A DNA stretch of 64,000 nt from Clostridia bacterium (GTDB taxonomy: Bacteria > Bacillota > Clostridia > Oscillospirales > CAG-272), in NCBI GenBank assembly GCA_017462385.1, contig JAFTRE010000012.1, positions 34,019 to 98,018 on the forward strand. Direction: 5' to 3'. The position numbers and the translations under genes are program-made. The notes beneath the pieces are model-generated. The model was not told the origin of the DNA. It did not search any database and was given only the letters and a program-made list of their open reading frames with translations. Position 1 is the stretch's first letter, and every line of letters starts with the position of its first letter. Below are positions 1 through 9,651 of this stretch, piece after piece.

Positions 1-1
1 A

Positions 2-496
2 TCCAGCAAGCCCGGCGTATATGCGCTTCAGCGCGCCGCGAAGGCGGGTGTGCGCGGAGAGGTTGCAAATCGTCGCGAGCTCGTAACTCAGGACAAATTT
101 GAGCAACGCATACTCGAACTGCTGGAGCAGAATAACATCGATCTGATAATACTTGCAGGGTTCATGAGCATTTTGAGCGAGGATTTCGTCTCTCGCTATC
201 CTCGCCGCATCATAAATGTGCATCCCTCGCTTATCCCCGCTTTTTGCGGAGAGGGATACTATGGATTGCGCGTACACGAGGCGGCGCTGGAACGCGGCGT
301 TAAGCTGACAGGCGCTACGGTGCATTTCGTCAATGAGATAGCAGATGGCGGAGAAATAATTTTTCAGCGCGCGGTCAAGGTGCAAAAGGGCGACACGCCC
401 GAAATATTACAGCGTCGTGTAATGGAGCGGGCGGAATGGATACTGTTGCCCCGCGCGGCGGAAAAAGTAAGCAAAGAAATAATAAAAATGAAATAA
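2..496 (+). CDS. purN: Phosphoribosylglycinamide formyltransferase (GAR transformylase), 5' end outside window
   Basis: Transfers a formyl group from 10-formyl-THF to GAR, the third step of purine synthesis, in the cytoplasm. The open frame enters from the window edge: codons from base 2 read SSKPGVYALQRAAKAG, which matches the PurN N-terminal half, so the true start is upstream and the GTG at 50 is not the start. The catalytic INVHPSLIPAF motif (Asn and His) is present, as is the Asp of the NEIADGG stretch, followed by the usual C-terminal helix. The stop lies 14 nt before the next purine gene, so it belongs to the same operon. What is seen is the C-terminal 164 residues. Confidence 0.93.
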   Translation, partial: SSKPGVYALQRAAKAGVRGEVANRRELVTQDKFEQRILELLEQNNIDLIILAGFMSILSEDFVSRYPRRIINVHPSLIPAFCGEGYYGLRVHEAALERGVKLTGATVHFVNEIADGGEIIFQRAVKVQKGDTPEILQRRVMERAEWILLPRAAEKVSKEIIKMK

Positions 497-510
497 GGGA
501 GAATTTGAAA

Positions 511-1230
511 ATGAACAACTATAAGACTCGTGACGTGGGTTCCGTCCTGCGTAAGAACAGCTACCCCGGACGCGGTATCATCGTCGGTCAGTCCAAGAAC
601 GGCAAGTATGCGGTAACCGCGTATTTCATTATGGGCAGAAGTGAAAACAGCCGCAATCGCGTTTTTGACGATTTCGGCGATAAGGTCATGATATATCCTC
701 ACGATGCTTCCAAGGTCAAAGACCCCTCGCTCATTATTTATTCTCCCGTGAGAAAGCTGGGCAAAAAGCTGATAGTTACCAACGGCGACCAGACCGATAC
801 CATTTACAATTACCTCGAAGAGGGTAAGACGTTTGAAGAGGCACTTGAAACGCGTTGCTTTGAGCCGGACGAGCCCAACTTCACCCCCCGTATCAGTGCA
901 ATGCTTGATTTCGAGGACGGCTTCAAGTACAAAATGAGCATTCTCAAGAGCGCAGACGAAAAGGGAAGCGCTTGCAACCGTTTTACATATAACTACGCTC
1001 CTGTAAGCGGCGTAGGTCATTTTATTCACACCTACAACCGTGACGGCGATCCGTTGCCCTCTTTCACGGGTGAGCCCGAGCGAGTTACAATACTCAACAG
1101 CATCGATGCGTTTACCACAAAGATCTGGGCAAATCTTAATGAAGAAAACAAAATCTCTTTGTATGTGAGATACACCTCGCTTGCTTCCGGCCGCTCCACT
1201 GTAAGAGTTATCAACAAGAACAAGAAATAA
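511..1230 (+). CDS. purO: IMP cyclohydrolase, PurO-like (archaeal-type family)
   Basis: Closes the ring of FAICAR to give IMP, the last step of purine synthesis. The 239-residue protein carries the PurO-family pattern VGSVLRKNSYPGRGI near the N terminus and YFIMGRSENSRNR around residues 43-55, not the MGS-like cyclohydrolase domain of bifunctional PurH. The ATG at 511 follows an AAGGGA ribosome site at 495-500. A longer in-frame start at 436 would overlap purN and is unlikely. The formyltransferase half of PurH is encoded separately just downstream. This split arrangement is known from Clostridia and archaea; the exact specificity is inferred from family and neighbours. Confidence 0.88.
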   Translation: MNNYKTRDVGSVLRKNSYPGRGIIVGQSKNGKYAVTAYFIMGRSENSRNRVFDDFGDKVMIYPHDASKVKDPSLIIYSPVRKLGKKLIVTNGDQTDTIYNYLEEGKTFEEALETRCFEPDEPNFTPRISAMLDFEDGFKYKMSILKSADEKGSACNRFTYNYAPVSGVGHFIHTYNRDGDPLPSFTGEPERVTILNSIDAFTTKIWANLNEENKISLYVRYTSLASGRSTVRVINKNKK

Positions 1231-1273
1231 GCACATCACAAAACAATAAAGTTGCAAAGGAAATTATTCAGAA

Positions 1274-2458
1274 ATGAAAGAATTCGAACTTAAATACGGC
1301 TGTAATCCCAATCAAAAACCGTCCAAGATATTTATGAAGAATGGCGGAGAACTCCCGATAGAGATACTCTGCGGACGTCCCGGATATATCAATTTTCTTG
1401 ATGCTCTCAACGCATGGCAGCTCGTTCGTGAGCTGAGTCTTGCGACGGGCAATGTTGCCGCAACATCGTTCAAGCACGTAAGCCCCGCAGGTGCCGCTAT
1501 CGGCCGTAAGCTGAACGACCGCGAGAAAAAAGCTTGCTTTGTCGATGACATTGCAGGTCTTGACGATTCTCCGCTTGCTTGCGCATATGCCAGAGCGAGA
1601 GGAACCGACCGTATGTCCTCCTTCGGAGATTTTATCGCACTCTCCGATGTTTGTGACGAGACTACCGCTTCGATCATAAAGCGTGAGGTTTCCGACGGTA
1701 TCATCGCTCCCGGCTATACCCCCAAGGCGCTTGAAATACTCAGCTCAAAGCGCAACGGCGCTTACAATATTATTAAAATAGATCCCGATTACGTTCCCGC
1801 TCCAATTGAGCATAAGGACGTTTTCGGTATCACATTTGAGCAGGGCAGAAACAATTTCAAGATCGACCGCGAGCTGCTCACAAATGTAGTAACTGCAAAC
1901 AAAAATTTTACAGATGACGCTATAAATGATCTTATTCTGTCGCTCATCACACTCAAATATACCCAGTCCAACTCGGTTTGCTATGCGCACGGCGGTCAGA
2001 CGACCGGCGTCGGCGCAGGCCAGCAATCGCGTATACATTGCACAAGACTTGCCGGCGGTAAGTCCGACAACTGGTTCTTGCGTCAGGCTGACAAGGTTCT
2101 TGACTTGCCCTTCAAGGCAGATTGCGGACGCCCCGACAGAAACAATGCTATTGACCTTTATATTTCGGATGAGTCCGAGTATCTGCTTGCTGACGGTATG
2201 TGGCAGAGATACTTCACCTGCTGTCCCGACGAATTTACTCGCGAGCAAAAGCGCGCATATCTCGATACCATCAAGGGCGTTGCCCTCGGGTCGGACGCTT
2301 TCTTCCCGTTCTCGGATAATATCGAGAGAGCATACCGCTCGGGCGTCAGCTTTGTAGCTCAGCCAGGCGGCTCGGTACGCGATGACCTCGTTATAGAGGC
2401 TTGTAACAGCTTCGGAATGGTGATGGCATTTACCGGAATGCGTCTGTTCCACCATTGA
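1274..2458 (+). CDS. AICAR formyltransferase, stand-alone (PurH C-terminal domain type)
   Basis: Formylates AICAR to FAICAR with 10-formyl-THF, the penultimate purine step. The 394-residue protein corresponds to only the transformylase part of PurH. The Lys67-His68 pair in SFKHVSPAGAA matches the catalytic Lys-His of this family, and the block around residues 228-255 (SNSVCYAHGGQTTGVGAG) is the substrate and dimer loop. There is no cyclohydrolase domain; that activity is supplied by the preceding purO-like gene. AAAGGA at 1255-1260 serves as ribosome site. It sits 43 nt after purO and 53 nt before purD in the operon. Confidence 0.93.
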   Translation: MKEFELKYGCNPNQKPSKIFMKNGGELPIEILCGRPGYINFLDALNAWQLVRELSLATGNVAATSFKHVSPAGAAIGRKLNDREKKACFVDDIAGLDDSPLACAYARARGTDRMSSFGDFIALSDVCDETTASIIKREVSDGIIAPGYTPKALEILSSKRNGAYNIIKIDPDYVPAPIEHKDVFGITFEQGRNNFKIDRELLTNVVTANKNFTDDAINDLILSLITLKYTQSNSVCYAHGGQTTGVGAGQQSRIHCTRLAGGKSDNWFLRQADKVLDLPFKADCGRPDRNNAIDLYISDESEYLLADGMWQRYFTCCPDEFTREQKRAYLDTIKGVALGSDAFFPFSDNIERAYRSGVSFVAQPGGSVRDDLVIEACNSFGMVMAFTGMRLFHH

Positions 2459-2511
2459 TCACAAAACAAAAAGTTCTACAACTTATTAAATAATAATTTT
2501 GCAGGTGTAAT

Positions 2512-3780
2512 ATGAATATACTTGTGGTCGGCGGCGGCGGACGCGAGCACGCCTTGATCAAAAAACTGAAACAAAGCGAAAAAGTTACTAAAATATACGC
2601 ACTTCCCGGCAACGGTGGCATAGCCGCCGATGCCGAATGTGTAGATATCGGCGCAAAGGATATTCCCGCTATCGTGGATTTCGCGGTCAATAACAGCATT
2701 GATTATGCCGTCGTTGCGCCGGATGATCCGCTGGTGCTCGGCGCGGTAGATGCGCTTGAAGAGAAGGGCATTCCTTGCTTTGGCCCCCGTGCCAATGCCG
2801 CTATCATCGAAGGCAGTAAGGTTTTTTCAAAAAATCTTATGAAAAAGTACGGTATACCTACTGCGGAGTATGAAGTATTCGACGATATGGATGCGGCGCT
2901 GAAATATCTTGAAACAGCCCCCATTCCCACTGTCATCAAGGCAGACGGCTTGGCGCTCGGCAAGGGTGTTATCATCGCGCAGACACGCGACGAGGCAAAG
3001 GACGCTGTTCGCTCCATGATGCAGGATAAGGTTTTCGGCAAGAGCGGAGACCACATAGTTATTGAAGAATTTTTAACGGGACCCGAGGTCTCGGTGCTTT
3101 CGTTTACCGACGGCAAAACGGTGGTTCCCATGATATCCTCAATGGACCATAAGAGAGCGGGGGACAATGACACGGGGCTTAATACGGGCGGCATGGGAAC
3201 CGTTGCTCCCAACCCATATTATACAGAGGATATTGCCAAGGTCTGCATGGAAAAAATATTCCGTCCGACTGTCGATGCCATGAATGCCGAGGGTAGAAGC
3301 TTTAAGGGCTGTCTTTACTTCGGTTTGATGCTGACACCGAAGGGACCCAAGGTCATTGAGTATAATTGCCGCTTCGGAGACCCCGAAACGCAGGTGGTGT
3401 TGCCGCTTCTCGAGTCCGATCTGCTGACGATCATGCAGGCTACTACAAACGGAACGCTTGCCGGGACCGAGGTCAAGTTCAGCAGCAAAAACGCATGCTG
3501 TGTTATCATGGCATCCGAGGGATACCCCACAAGCTATGAAAAGGGCTATGAAATGACGGTGCCCGATGATATTGCCGATTCTGTTTACGTAGCGGGCGCT
3601 ACGCTTAAGAACGGTAAGCTTCTGACAAACGGCGGCCGTGTGCTCGGCGTTACATCGGTCGCGGATACACTTGAGGATGCAATAAAGCTGTCCTATGGTA
3701 AGGTCGAAAAGATAAAATTCGGTAACGCATATTACCGTCACGACATCGGAAAACGAGCACTTGAGGCTTACAAGGAGTAA
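2512..3780 (+). CDS. purD: Phosphoribosylamine-glycine ligase (GAR synthetase)
   Basis: ATP-grasp ligase joining phosphoribosylamine and glycine, the second purine step. The N-terminal nucleotide-fold motif VVGGGGREHALI is at residues 4-15. The ATP-grasp core includes IKADGLALGKGVIIA, then IEEFLTGPEVSVLSF and the metal-binding YNCRFGDPETQ. At 422 residues it has the usual family length. Its TAA stop overlaps the ribosome site (AAGGAG, 3772-3777) of purL, implying tight operon coupling. Nothing unusual is seen. Confidence 0.96.
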   Translation: MNILVVGGGGREHALIKKLKQSEKVTKIYALPGNGGIAADAECVDIGAKDIPAIVDFAVNNSIDYAVVAPDDPLVLGAVDALEEKGIPCFGPRANAAIIEGSKVFSKNLMKKYGIPTAEYEVFDDMDAALKYLETAPIPTVIKADGLALGKGVIIAQTRDEAKDAVRSMMQDKVFGKSGDHIVIEEFLTGPEVSVLSFTDGKTVVPMISSMDHKRAGDNDTGLNTGGMGTVAPNPYYTEDIAKVCMEKIFRPTVDAMNAEGRSFKGCLYFGLMLTPKGPKVIEYNCRFGDPETQVVLPLLESDLLTIMQATTNGTLAGTEVKFSSKNACCVIMASEGYPTSYEKGYEMTVPDDIADSVYVAGATLKNGKLLTNGGRVLGVTSVADTLEDAIKLSYGKVEKIKFGNAYYRHDIGKRALEAYKE

Positions 3781-3789
3781 AAAACACAT

Positions 3790-6700
3790 ATGGTTTACAG
3801 AATATTTGTTGAAAAGAAAAAAGAGCTTGCACACGAGGCAAATTCGCTTTATTCCGAGCTTAAAAATCTGCTCGGTATTAAGAACCTGACCTCTGTTCGC
3901 ATACTTAACCGCTACGATGTGGAGAATATCCCGGAAAAGCTTTTCGAAGATACTGTCTCATCGGTATTTTCGGAGCCCCAGCTTGATATTGCAACAAGAG
4001 AGCTTGAGGTTGCCGAGGGCACTGTTTTTGCGGTCGAGTATCTGCCCGGTCAGTTTGATCAGAGAGCGGACAGTGCAGCGCAGTGCATACAGATAGTTTC
4101 CTGCGGTGACCGCCCGTTGATCCGTACCGCAAAAGTATACGTTCTCGGCGGCGAGCTTAGAGCAGAGGACGTAGCGGAGATCAAAAAATATGTTATCAAC
4201 CCTGTTGAGGCGCGTGAGGCGAGCCTCGACATGCCTGAAACACTCGTCGCCGAATACGATATACCAACGAGCGTCGCAACGCTCGGCGGCTTTTGCCAAA
4301 AAACAGATGACGAGCTTGCCGATATGATCAAAACTCTCGGTCTTGCTATGGATATCGATGATATCAAATTCTGCCGCGAATATTTCGCGAGCGAGAAGAG
4401 AGACCCCACTATCACAGAGATTAGAATGATCGATACATATTGGTCGGATCACTGCCGTCATACTACGTTTTTGACTACCATCGACAATGTGGCCTTTGAG
4501 GACGAGCTACTTGAAAAGACCTATAAAGAATACCTTGCCACAAGAGAAAAGCTGGGCAGAACAAAGCCGCAGAATCTCATGGATATAGGTACACTTGCAG
4601 GTAAGTATCTCAAAGCGACGGGTCAGCTTCGCAAGCTGGACGAGTCCGAGGAGATCAACGCCTGTACCGTCAAGATGGAGGTCGAGGTCGACGGCGTTAA
4701 GGAACCGTGGCTGTTGCTGTTCAAAAACGAAACGCACAACCACCCCACCGAAATCGAGCCCTTTGGCGGCGCGGCAACCTGTATCGGCGGCGCTATTCGC
4801 GACCCGCTGTCGGGACGCTCCTATGTTTACGCCGCAATGCGCGTTACTGGCGCGGCTGACCCCACTGTTCCCGTTTCCGAAACCATCAAGGGCAAGCTGC
4901 CTCAGAGAAAGATAGTTCAGACTGCGGCGGCGGGTTATTCCTCTTACGGTAACCAGATCGGACTTGCAACCGGTATGGTCGACGAGCTTTATCATCCCGG
5001 TTATGCGGCAAAGAGAATGGAGATAGGTGCCGTTATCGCGGCTACTCCTGCGGCGAATGTTCGCCGCGAGTGCCACGAGGACGGCGACGTGGTCATACTT
5101 CTCGGTGGACGCACGGGACGCGACGGTATCGGCGGCGCGACCGGCTCCTCAAAGGCGCATGACTCTCACTCGGTTGAGACCTGCGGCGCAGAGGTGCAAA
5201 AGGGTAACGCGCCTGAGGAAAGAAAGCTGCAGAGACTGTTCCGTAACGCCGAGGCGTGCAGAATGATAAAGAGATGTAACGACTTTGGCGCCGGCGGCGT
5301 ATCCGTTGCTATCGGTGAGCTTGCTGACGGACTTGACATCGACCTCAATAAGGTTCCCAAAAAATATGAGGGACTTGACGGCACCGAGCTTGCAATCTCC
5401 GAGTCTCAGGAGAGAATGGCGGTCGTTATAGAAAAAGAAAATATTGATAAATTTATGGCGCTTGCCGATAGCGAGAACCTTGAAGCTACCGTTGTTGCGC
5501 GCGTTACCGAGGAGCCTCGCCTGCGCGTTCATTGGAATGGCAAGACCATCATAGATATCTCCCGCGAATTCCTCAACTCCAACGGCGCGGAGAAGCACAT
5601 TGAGATCACACCCGCTAAAACCGCGGATTATGCAAAAGCACCTGTCTCTGACTTTGCTGAGGCCTATAAATCGCTTGTGGGCGACCTCAATGTCTGTTCA
5701 AAGCGCGGTCTTTCCGAGAGATTCGACTCCACTATCGGCGCAGGAACTGTACTTATGCCGTTTGGCGGCAAGCATCAGAGAACGCCCATTCAGGCAATGG
5801 TGCATAAGATCTCGGTTGAAGAAAAGCATACCGACAACTGCTCCTATATGTCTTGGGGATATAACCCTTATATCGCAGAAAAGTCACCTTATCACAGCGC
5901 ATATCTCGCCGTTGTTGAGAGCGTTTCCAAGCTTATCGCGTCGGGTGCATCCTATGAAGACGTTTATCTGACCTTCCAGGAGTATTTTGAAAAGCCCCTG
6001 AAGGACGGAAAGCGTTGGGGTAAGCCCTTCTCGGCACTTCTCGGCGCGTTCCGCGCACAGGTCGAGCTGGGTATTGCCGCTATCGGCGGTAAGGACTCCA
6101 TGAGCGGTTCGTTCGAGCAGCTTGATGTTCCGCCCACGTTGGTTTCCTTTGCGGTTACCACCGGTAAGACCGACGAGGTCATTACCAATGATATGAAGGC
6201 GGCAGGGCATAAGGTGGTTATGCTGTCTCCCGAGTACGGAGAGGATAAGCTTCCCGTTGCAAGCTCGCTTATCGAGCTGTTTAACAAGGTTACGGCTTTG
6301 ATGAGAGCGGGCAAGGTCTACTCCGCTTATACACCTACTTTCGGTGGCGTTGCCGAGGCAATCTACAAAATGTGTATCGGTAACGGTCTCGGATTTGAAT
6401 TTGACAAGTCCATGAGCCTTGACGATATCTTCGGTTACGCATATGGATCCTTCCTGCTCGAGGTTGACTCCGATGTTGAGGGCAAGTCTGTTGGCGTGGT
6501 CACGAATGATAATAAGTTCACATATAACGAGCAATCCATATGCGTTTGTGATCTCGAGAAGCTTTATGAGGGCAAACTGGAGAGCGTTTTCCCTTGCCTT
6601 GAAAAGAAAGAAAATAAAACATACGAGAACTTCAGCTTCAAGGCTGAAAAGAGAAGTGCTCCCGCCCTCAAGGTCGCAAAGCCCAAGGTGCTCATTCCTG

Positions 6701-7479
6701 TGTTCCCGGGTACAAACTGCGAATTTGACACTGCAAAGGTGATGAGAGATGCGGGCGCCGATGCTAACATATTTGTTATCAATAACTTGACAAGTGATGG
6801 TATTTCAAGAAGCGTCGAGCGCTTCGCAAAGGAACTGCAAACCAGCCAAATGATATTCGTTCCCGGCGGCTTCTCCGGCGGTGACGAGCCCGACGGCTCC
6901 GGCAAGTTCATAATGGCGTTCTTCCGAAACGCACAGATCAAGGATGGCGTTCACAGTCTGCTGAATGACCGCGATGGCCTTATCTGCGGTATCTGTAACG
7001 GCTTCCAGGCGCTTATCAAGATAGGTCTTGTGCCTTACGGTAAGATAATAGATACCGATGAGAATTGCCCCACGCTGACATTTAACACCATCGGTCGCCA
7101 CCAGTCTAAGCTTGTAAGAACGCGCATTGCCTCCAATAAATCCCCGTGGCTTGCGGCTACCGAGGTCGGCGACATTTATACTGTTGCCATTTCCCACGGT
7201 GAGGGTAGATTCCTCGCCTCGGACGAGTTGGTAAAACAGCTCGCGGCTAACGGTCAAATCGCAACGCAGTATGTCGATCTTGACGGCAACGCTACAAGCG
7301 ATATCCGTTATAATCCCAACGACTCTGTATGCGCTATCGAGGGTATCACATCTCCCGACGGACGCGTGTTCGGTAAGATGGGTCACTCCGAGCGTATCGG
7401 CAAGGGACTTTATAAGAATGTGGTCGGCGAATTCGATATGAAGATGTTCGAGTCGGCTGTTAAATATTTTAAAGGCTAA
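3790..7479 (+). CDS. purL: Phosphoribosylformylglycinamidine synthase, single chain with glutaminase domain
   Basis: Converts FGAR to FGAM using ATP and glutamine. The 1229-residue protein is the large fused type: an N-terminal PurS-like region, the linker WSDHCRHTTF near residue 220, the catalytic and ATP region with ETHNHPTEIEPFGGAATC, two AIR-synthase-like halves, and a C-terminal class I glutaminase. In the last domain FPGTNCEFD, the nucleophile block GICNGFQALIKIG and the SHGEGRF histidine are visible. It starts 9 nt after purD. It is the last purine gene of the operon and is followed by a GC-rich hairpin. A shorter paralogue lacking these active-site motifs lies at 25979-27691. Confidence 0.96.
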   Translation: MVYRIFVEKKKELAHEANSLYSELKNLLGIKNLTSVRILNRYDVENIPEKLFEDTVSSVFSEPQLDIATRELEVAEGTVFAVEYLPGQFDQRADSAAQCIQIVSCGDRPLIRTAKVYVLGGELRAEDVAEIKKYVINPVEAREASLDMPETLVAEYDIPTSVATLGGFCQKTDDELADMIKTLGLAMDIDDIKFCREYFASEKRDPTITEIRMIDTYWSDHCRHTTFLTTIDNVAFEDELLEKTYKEYLATREKLGRTKPQNLMDIGTLAGKYLKATGQLRKLDESEEINACTVKMEVEVDGVKEPWLLLFKNETHNHPTEIEPFGGAATCIGGAIRDPLSGRSYVYAAMRVTGAADPTVPVSETIKGKLPQRKIVQTAAAGYSSYGNQIGLATGMVDELYHPGYAAKRMEIGAVIAATPAANVRRECHEDGDVVILLGGRTGRDGIGGATGSSKAHDSHSVETCGAEVQKGNAPEERKLQRLFRNAEACRMIKRCNDFGAGGVSVAIGELADGLDIDLNKVPKKYEGLDGTELAISESQERMAVVIEKENIDKFMALADSENLEATVVARVTEEPRLRVHWNGKTIIDISREFLNSNGAEKHIEITPAKTADYAKAPVSDFAEAYKSLVGDLNVCSKRGLSERFDSTIGAGTVLMPFGGKHQRTPIQAMVHKISVEEKHTDNCSYMSWGYNPYIAEKSPYHSAYLAVVESVSKLIASGASYEDVYLTFQEYFEKPLKDGKRWGKPFSALLGAFRAQVELGIAAIGGKDSMSGSFEQLDVPPTLVSFAVTTGKTDEVITNDMKAAGHKVVMLSPEYGEDKLPVASSLIELFNKVTALMRAGKVYSAYTPTFGGVAEAIYKMCIGNGLGFEFDKSMSLDDIFGYAYGSFLLEVDSDVEGKSVGVVTNDNKFTYNEQSICVCDLEKLYEGKLESVFPCLEKKENKTYENFSFKAEKRSAPALKVAKPKVLIPVFPGTNCEFDTAKVMRDAGADANIFVINNLTSDGISRSVERFAKELQTSQMIFVPGGFSGGDEPDGSGKFIMAFFRNAQIKDGVHSLLNDRDGLICGICNGFQALIKIGLVPYGKIIDTDENCPTLTFNTIGRHQSKLVRTRIASNKSPWLAATEVGDIYTVAISHGEGRFLASDELVKQLAANGQIATQYVDLDGNATSDIRYNPNDSVCAIEGITSPDGRVFGKMGHSERIGKGLYKNVVGEFDMKMFESAVKYFKG

Positions 7480-7490
7480 AGCTTAAATAA

Positions 7491-7518
7491 TCGCCGCCGC
7501 GTTGCGGCACGGCGGCGA
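7491..7518 (+). terminator. GC-rich hairpin after purL
   Basis: A perfect 9-bp inverted repeat (TCGCCGCCG and its complement, 7491-7499 and 7510-7518) with a 10-nt loop follows the purL stop. The tract after it is only moderately T-rich, so it may be a weak terminator or an mRNA-stabilising hairpin before fhs. Confidence 0.45.
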
Positions 7519-7567
7519 TTTGCTATGTTTATGCACACATCACAAAATAATAAAAGGAGCTACTAAA

Positions 7568-9241
7568 ATGGCATATCTTTCGGATATAGAGATCGCCCAA
7601 GCAACTCCCATGAAACACATAACCGAGATTGCAAAGGTTGCGGGCGTTGATGCGAAATACATGGAGCAGTACGGAAACTACAAGGCAAAGGTAGATTACG
7701 CCCTGCTCAAGGACAGCCCCCGCAAGGACGGCAAGCTCATACTTGTTACCGCCATTACCCCCACGCCTGCGGGCGAGGGCAAGACCACTACCACCATCGG
7801 TCTTTCGGACGGATTGAAAAAGATCGGCAAAAATGTAGTCGTGGCACTCCGCGAGCCGTCTCTGGGACCGGTGTTCGGCATTAAGGGCGGCGCGGCAGGC
7901 GGCGGATACGCACAGGTCGTGCCCATGGAGGACATCAACCTGCATTTTACAGGTGATTTTCACGCCATAGGCGCGGCAAACAACCTGCTTGCGGCAATGC
8001 TTGATAACCATATCTATCAGGGGAATGAGCTGAATATTGACCCCCGCCGTATCACATGGCACCGCTGCGTCGATATGAACGACCGCCAGCTGCGCTTTGT
8101 TACAGACGGCTTGGGAGGCCGTGTCAACGGTGTTCCGCGCGAGGATGCTTACGATATTACCGTTGCCTCCGAGATCATGGCGGTGTTCTGCCTGTCCTCC
8201 TCCATTTCGGACCTCAAGGCGAGACTTTCCCGCATCGTTGTGGCTTACACTTATGACGAAAAGCCCGTTACCGCAGGCGATCTTAACGCGGTCGGCGCTA
8301 TGGCGGCACTGCTTAAGGACGCCCTCAAGCCCAATCTCGTTCAGACGCTGGAGGGAACTCCCGCGTTTGTTCACGGCGGTCCTTTTGCAAATATCGCACA
8401 TGGCTGTAACTCTGTCATTGCTACAAAAATGGCAATGAAGCTGGGTGACTATGCAGTTACCGAGGCAGGCTTTGGAGCAGACCTCGGAGCAGAGAAGTTC
8501 CTCGATATTAAGTGCCGTATGGCAGGGCTGACCCCCTCCGCAGTTGTGGTCGTCGCTACCGTTCGCGCACTTAAAATGCACGGCGGCACACCTAAGACCG
8601 AGCTGGGCACGGAAAATTTGGAGACACTTGAAAAGGGAATACCTAATCTGCTTCGTCACGTTTCCAACATTAAAAACGTGTACAAGCTGCCCTGTGTTGT
8701 GGCGGTCAACCGTTTCCCGACCGACACCGATGCCGAGATCGAGCTGGTTATTGCAAAGTGCCGAGAACTCGGTGTAAATGTTGTTCTCTCTACCGTTTGG
8801 GCGGAGGGCGGCAAGGGCGGAATGGCACTTGCCGAGGAGGTCGTAAGACTTTGCGAACAGCCTAACGATTTCAGCTTCAGCTACGAGGATGACCTCTCCA
8901 TCGCAGATAAAATAAAGGCCGTCGTCACTCGCGTATACGGAGGCGAGGATGTCAATATCACACCTGCGGCGCAAAAGCAGATAGATCAGTTGACCGCGTT
9001 GGGATATGATAAATTGCCCGTTTGTATTGCCAAGACACAGTATTCTTTCTCGGATGACCCCACCAAGCTGGGCGCGCCCGAGGGCTTTACGGTCACCGTG
9101 CGAAACGTCAAGGTTTCGGCGGGTGCGGGCTTTATAGTCGTGCTCACCGGCGATATCATGACCATGCCCGGACTGCCCAAGGTTCCCGCGGCAGAGAAGA
9201 TCGACGTTGACGACAACGGCAAGATATCCGGACTTTTCTGA
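7568..9241 (+). CDS. fhs: Formate-tetrahydrofolate ligase
   Basis: Makes 10-formyl-THF from formate, THF and ATP, feeding the two formyltransferases encoded upstream and, in acetogenic anaerobes, the methyl branch of the Wood-Ljungdahl pathway. The ATG at 7568, behind AAAGGAG (7553-7559), gives 557 residues, the normal family length; an upstream in-frame start at 7502 runs through the hairpin and is rejected. Motifs are the nucleotide-binding [28 protein letters not shown], and [15 protein letters not shown]. It is 88 nt downstream of purL in the same direction, a sensible metabolic partner. Strong bidirectional terminator follows. Confidence 0.97.
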   Translation: MAYLSDIEIAQATPMKHITEIAKVAGVDAKYMEQYGNYKAKVDYALLKDSPRKDGKLILVTAITPTPAGEGKTTTTIGLSDGLKKIGKNVVVALREPSLGPVFGIKGGAAGGGYAQVVPMEDINLHFTGDFHAIGAANNLLAAMLDNHIYQGNELNIDPRRITWHRCVDMNDRQLRFVTDGLGGRVNGVPREDAYDITVASEIMAVFCLSSSISDLKARLSRIVVAYTYDEKPVTAGDLNAVGAMAALLKDALKPNLVQTLEGTPAFVHGGPFANIAHGCNSVIATKMAMKLGDYAVTEAGFGADLGAEKFLDIKCRMAGLTPSAVVVVATVRALKMHGGTPKTELGTENLETLEKGIPNLLRHVSNIKNVYKLPCVVAVNRFPTDTDAEIELVIAKCRELGVNVVLSTVWAEGGKGGMALAEEVVRLCEQPNDFSFSYEDDLSIADKIKAVVTRVYGGEDVNITPAAQKQIDQLTALGYDKLPVCIAKTQYSFSDDPTKLGAPEGFTVTVRNVKVSAGAGFIVVLTGDIMTMPGLPKVPAAEKIDVDDNGKISGLF

Positions 9242-9251
9242 AAAATAAAAA

Positions 9252-9285
9252 ACAAAAGGCTGTCTATGACAGCCTTTTGTTTTTT
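9252..9285. terminator. Bidirectional intrinsic terminator
   Basis: A 13-bp perfect stem (9252-9264 with 9268-9280) around a 3-nt loop, A-rich on the left and T-rich on the right. It ends fhs on the plus strand and the small membrane gene on the minus strand. Confidence 0.85.
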
Positions 9286-9292
9286 ATGTAAC

Positions 9293-9526
9293 TTAGTCAA
9301 GCCACCAAATGTTGCCCTTTACGAGGACACAGATGAGGTCGATAAGCCACATGAAAGGGATACCAACGACCAACAGTACAATAGCGATTACCAAACCAAC
9401 CATGTTGTTTTTGTCAAGGCTCTTGCAGATTCTGTAGACCCACCATATAATGTCGAGTGCGGGGATGCAAAGCAGGATCTTTGCTATCAGAGGCAGGTTG
9501 TCGATCGTTTCGATCAGTTTCTTCAT
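9293..9526 (-). CDS. Small two-helix membrane protein of unknown function
   Basis: A 77-residue protein with two hydrophobic segments, roughly residues 12-30 and 42-70, separated by a short polar loop (CKSLDKNN) and ending in NIWWLD. The overall pattern recalls small YqaE/Pmp3-like membrane proteins annotated in Clostridia, but I cannot establish the family by eye. It is a single-gene unit on the minus strand, closed by the shared terminator at 9252-9285. The function is unknown. Confidence 0.7.
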   Translation of the reverse strand: MKKLIETIDNLPLIAKILLCIPALDIIWWVYRICKSLDKNNMVGLVIAIVLLVVGIPFMWLIDLICVLVKGNIWWLD

Positions 9527-9612
9527 TTTCGTATCTCCAAATGATTAATTTAGCGGTTATCCGCATTTATTATTATACTATGTGACGCAACATAAGTCAA
9601 TGACATTTTTGA

Positions 9613-9649
9613 AAAAAGTCTTGTTTTCGCGCAGAAAACAAGACTTTTT
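9613..9649 (-). terminator. Intrinsic terminator of the TauE-like gene
   Basis: A 16-bp perfect stem (9613-9628 with 9634-9649) and 5-nt loop directly after the stop of the TauE/SafE gene on the minus strand. The arm ends supply the U-tract. Confidence 0.85.
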
Positions 9650-9651
9650 GG

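Noticed and set aside
7529-8974. 481-codon frame opposite fhs
   Set aside because: Antisense shadow of fhs; Cys/His-rich composition typical of reversed GC-rich codons, no family match.
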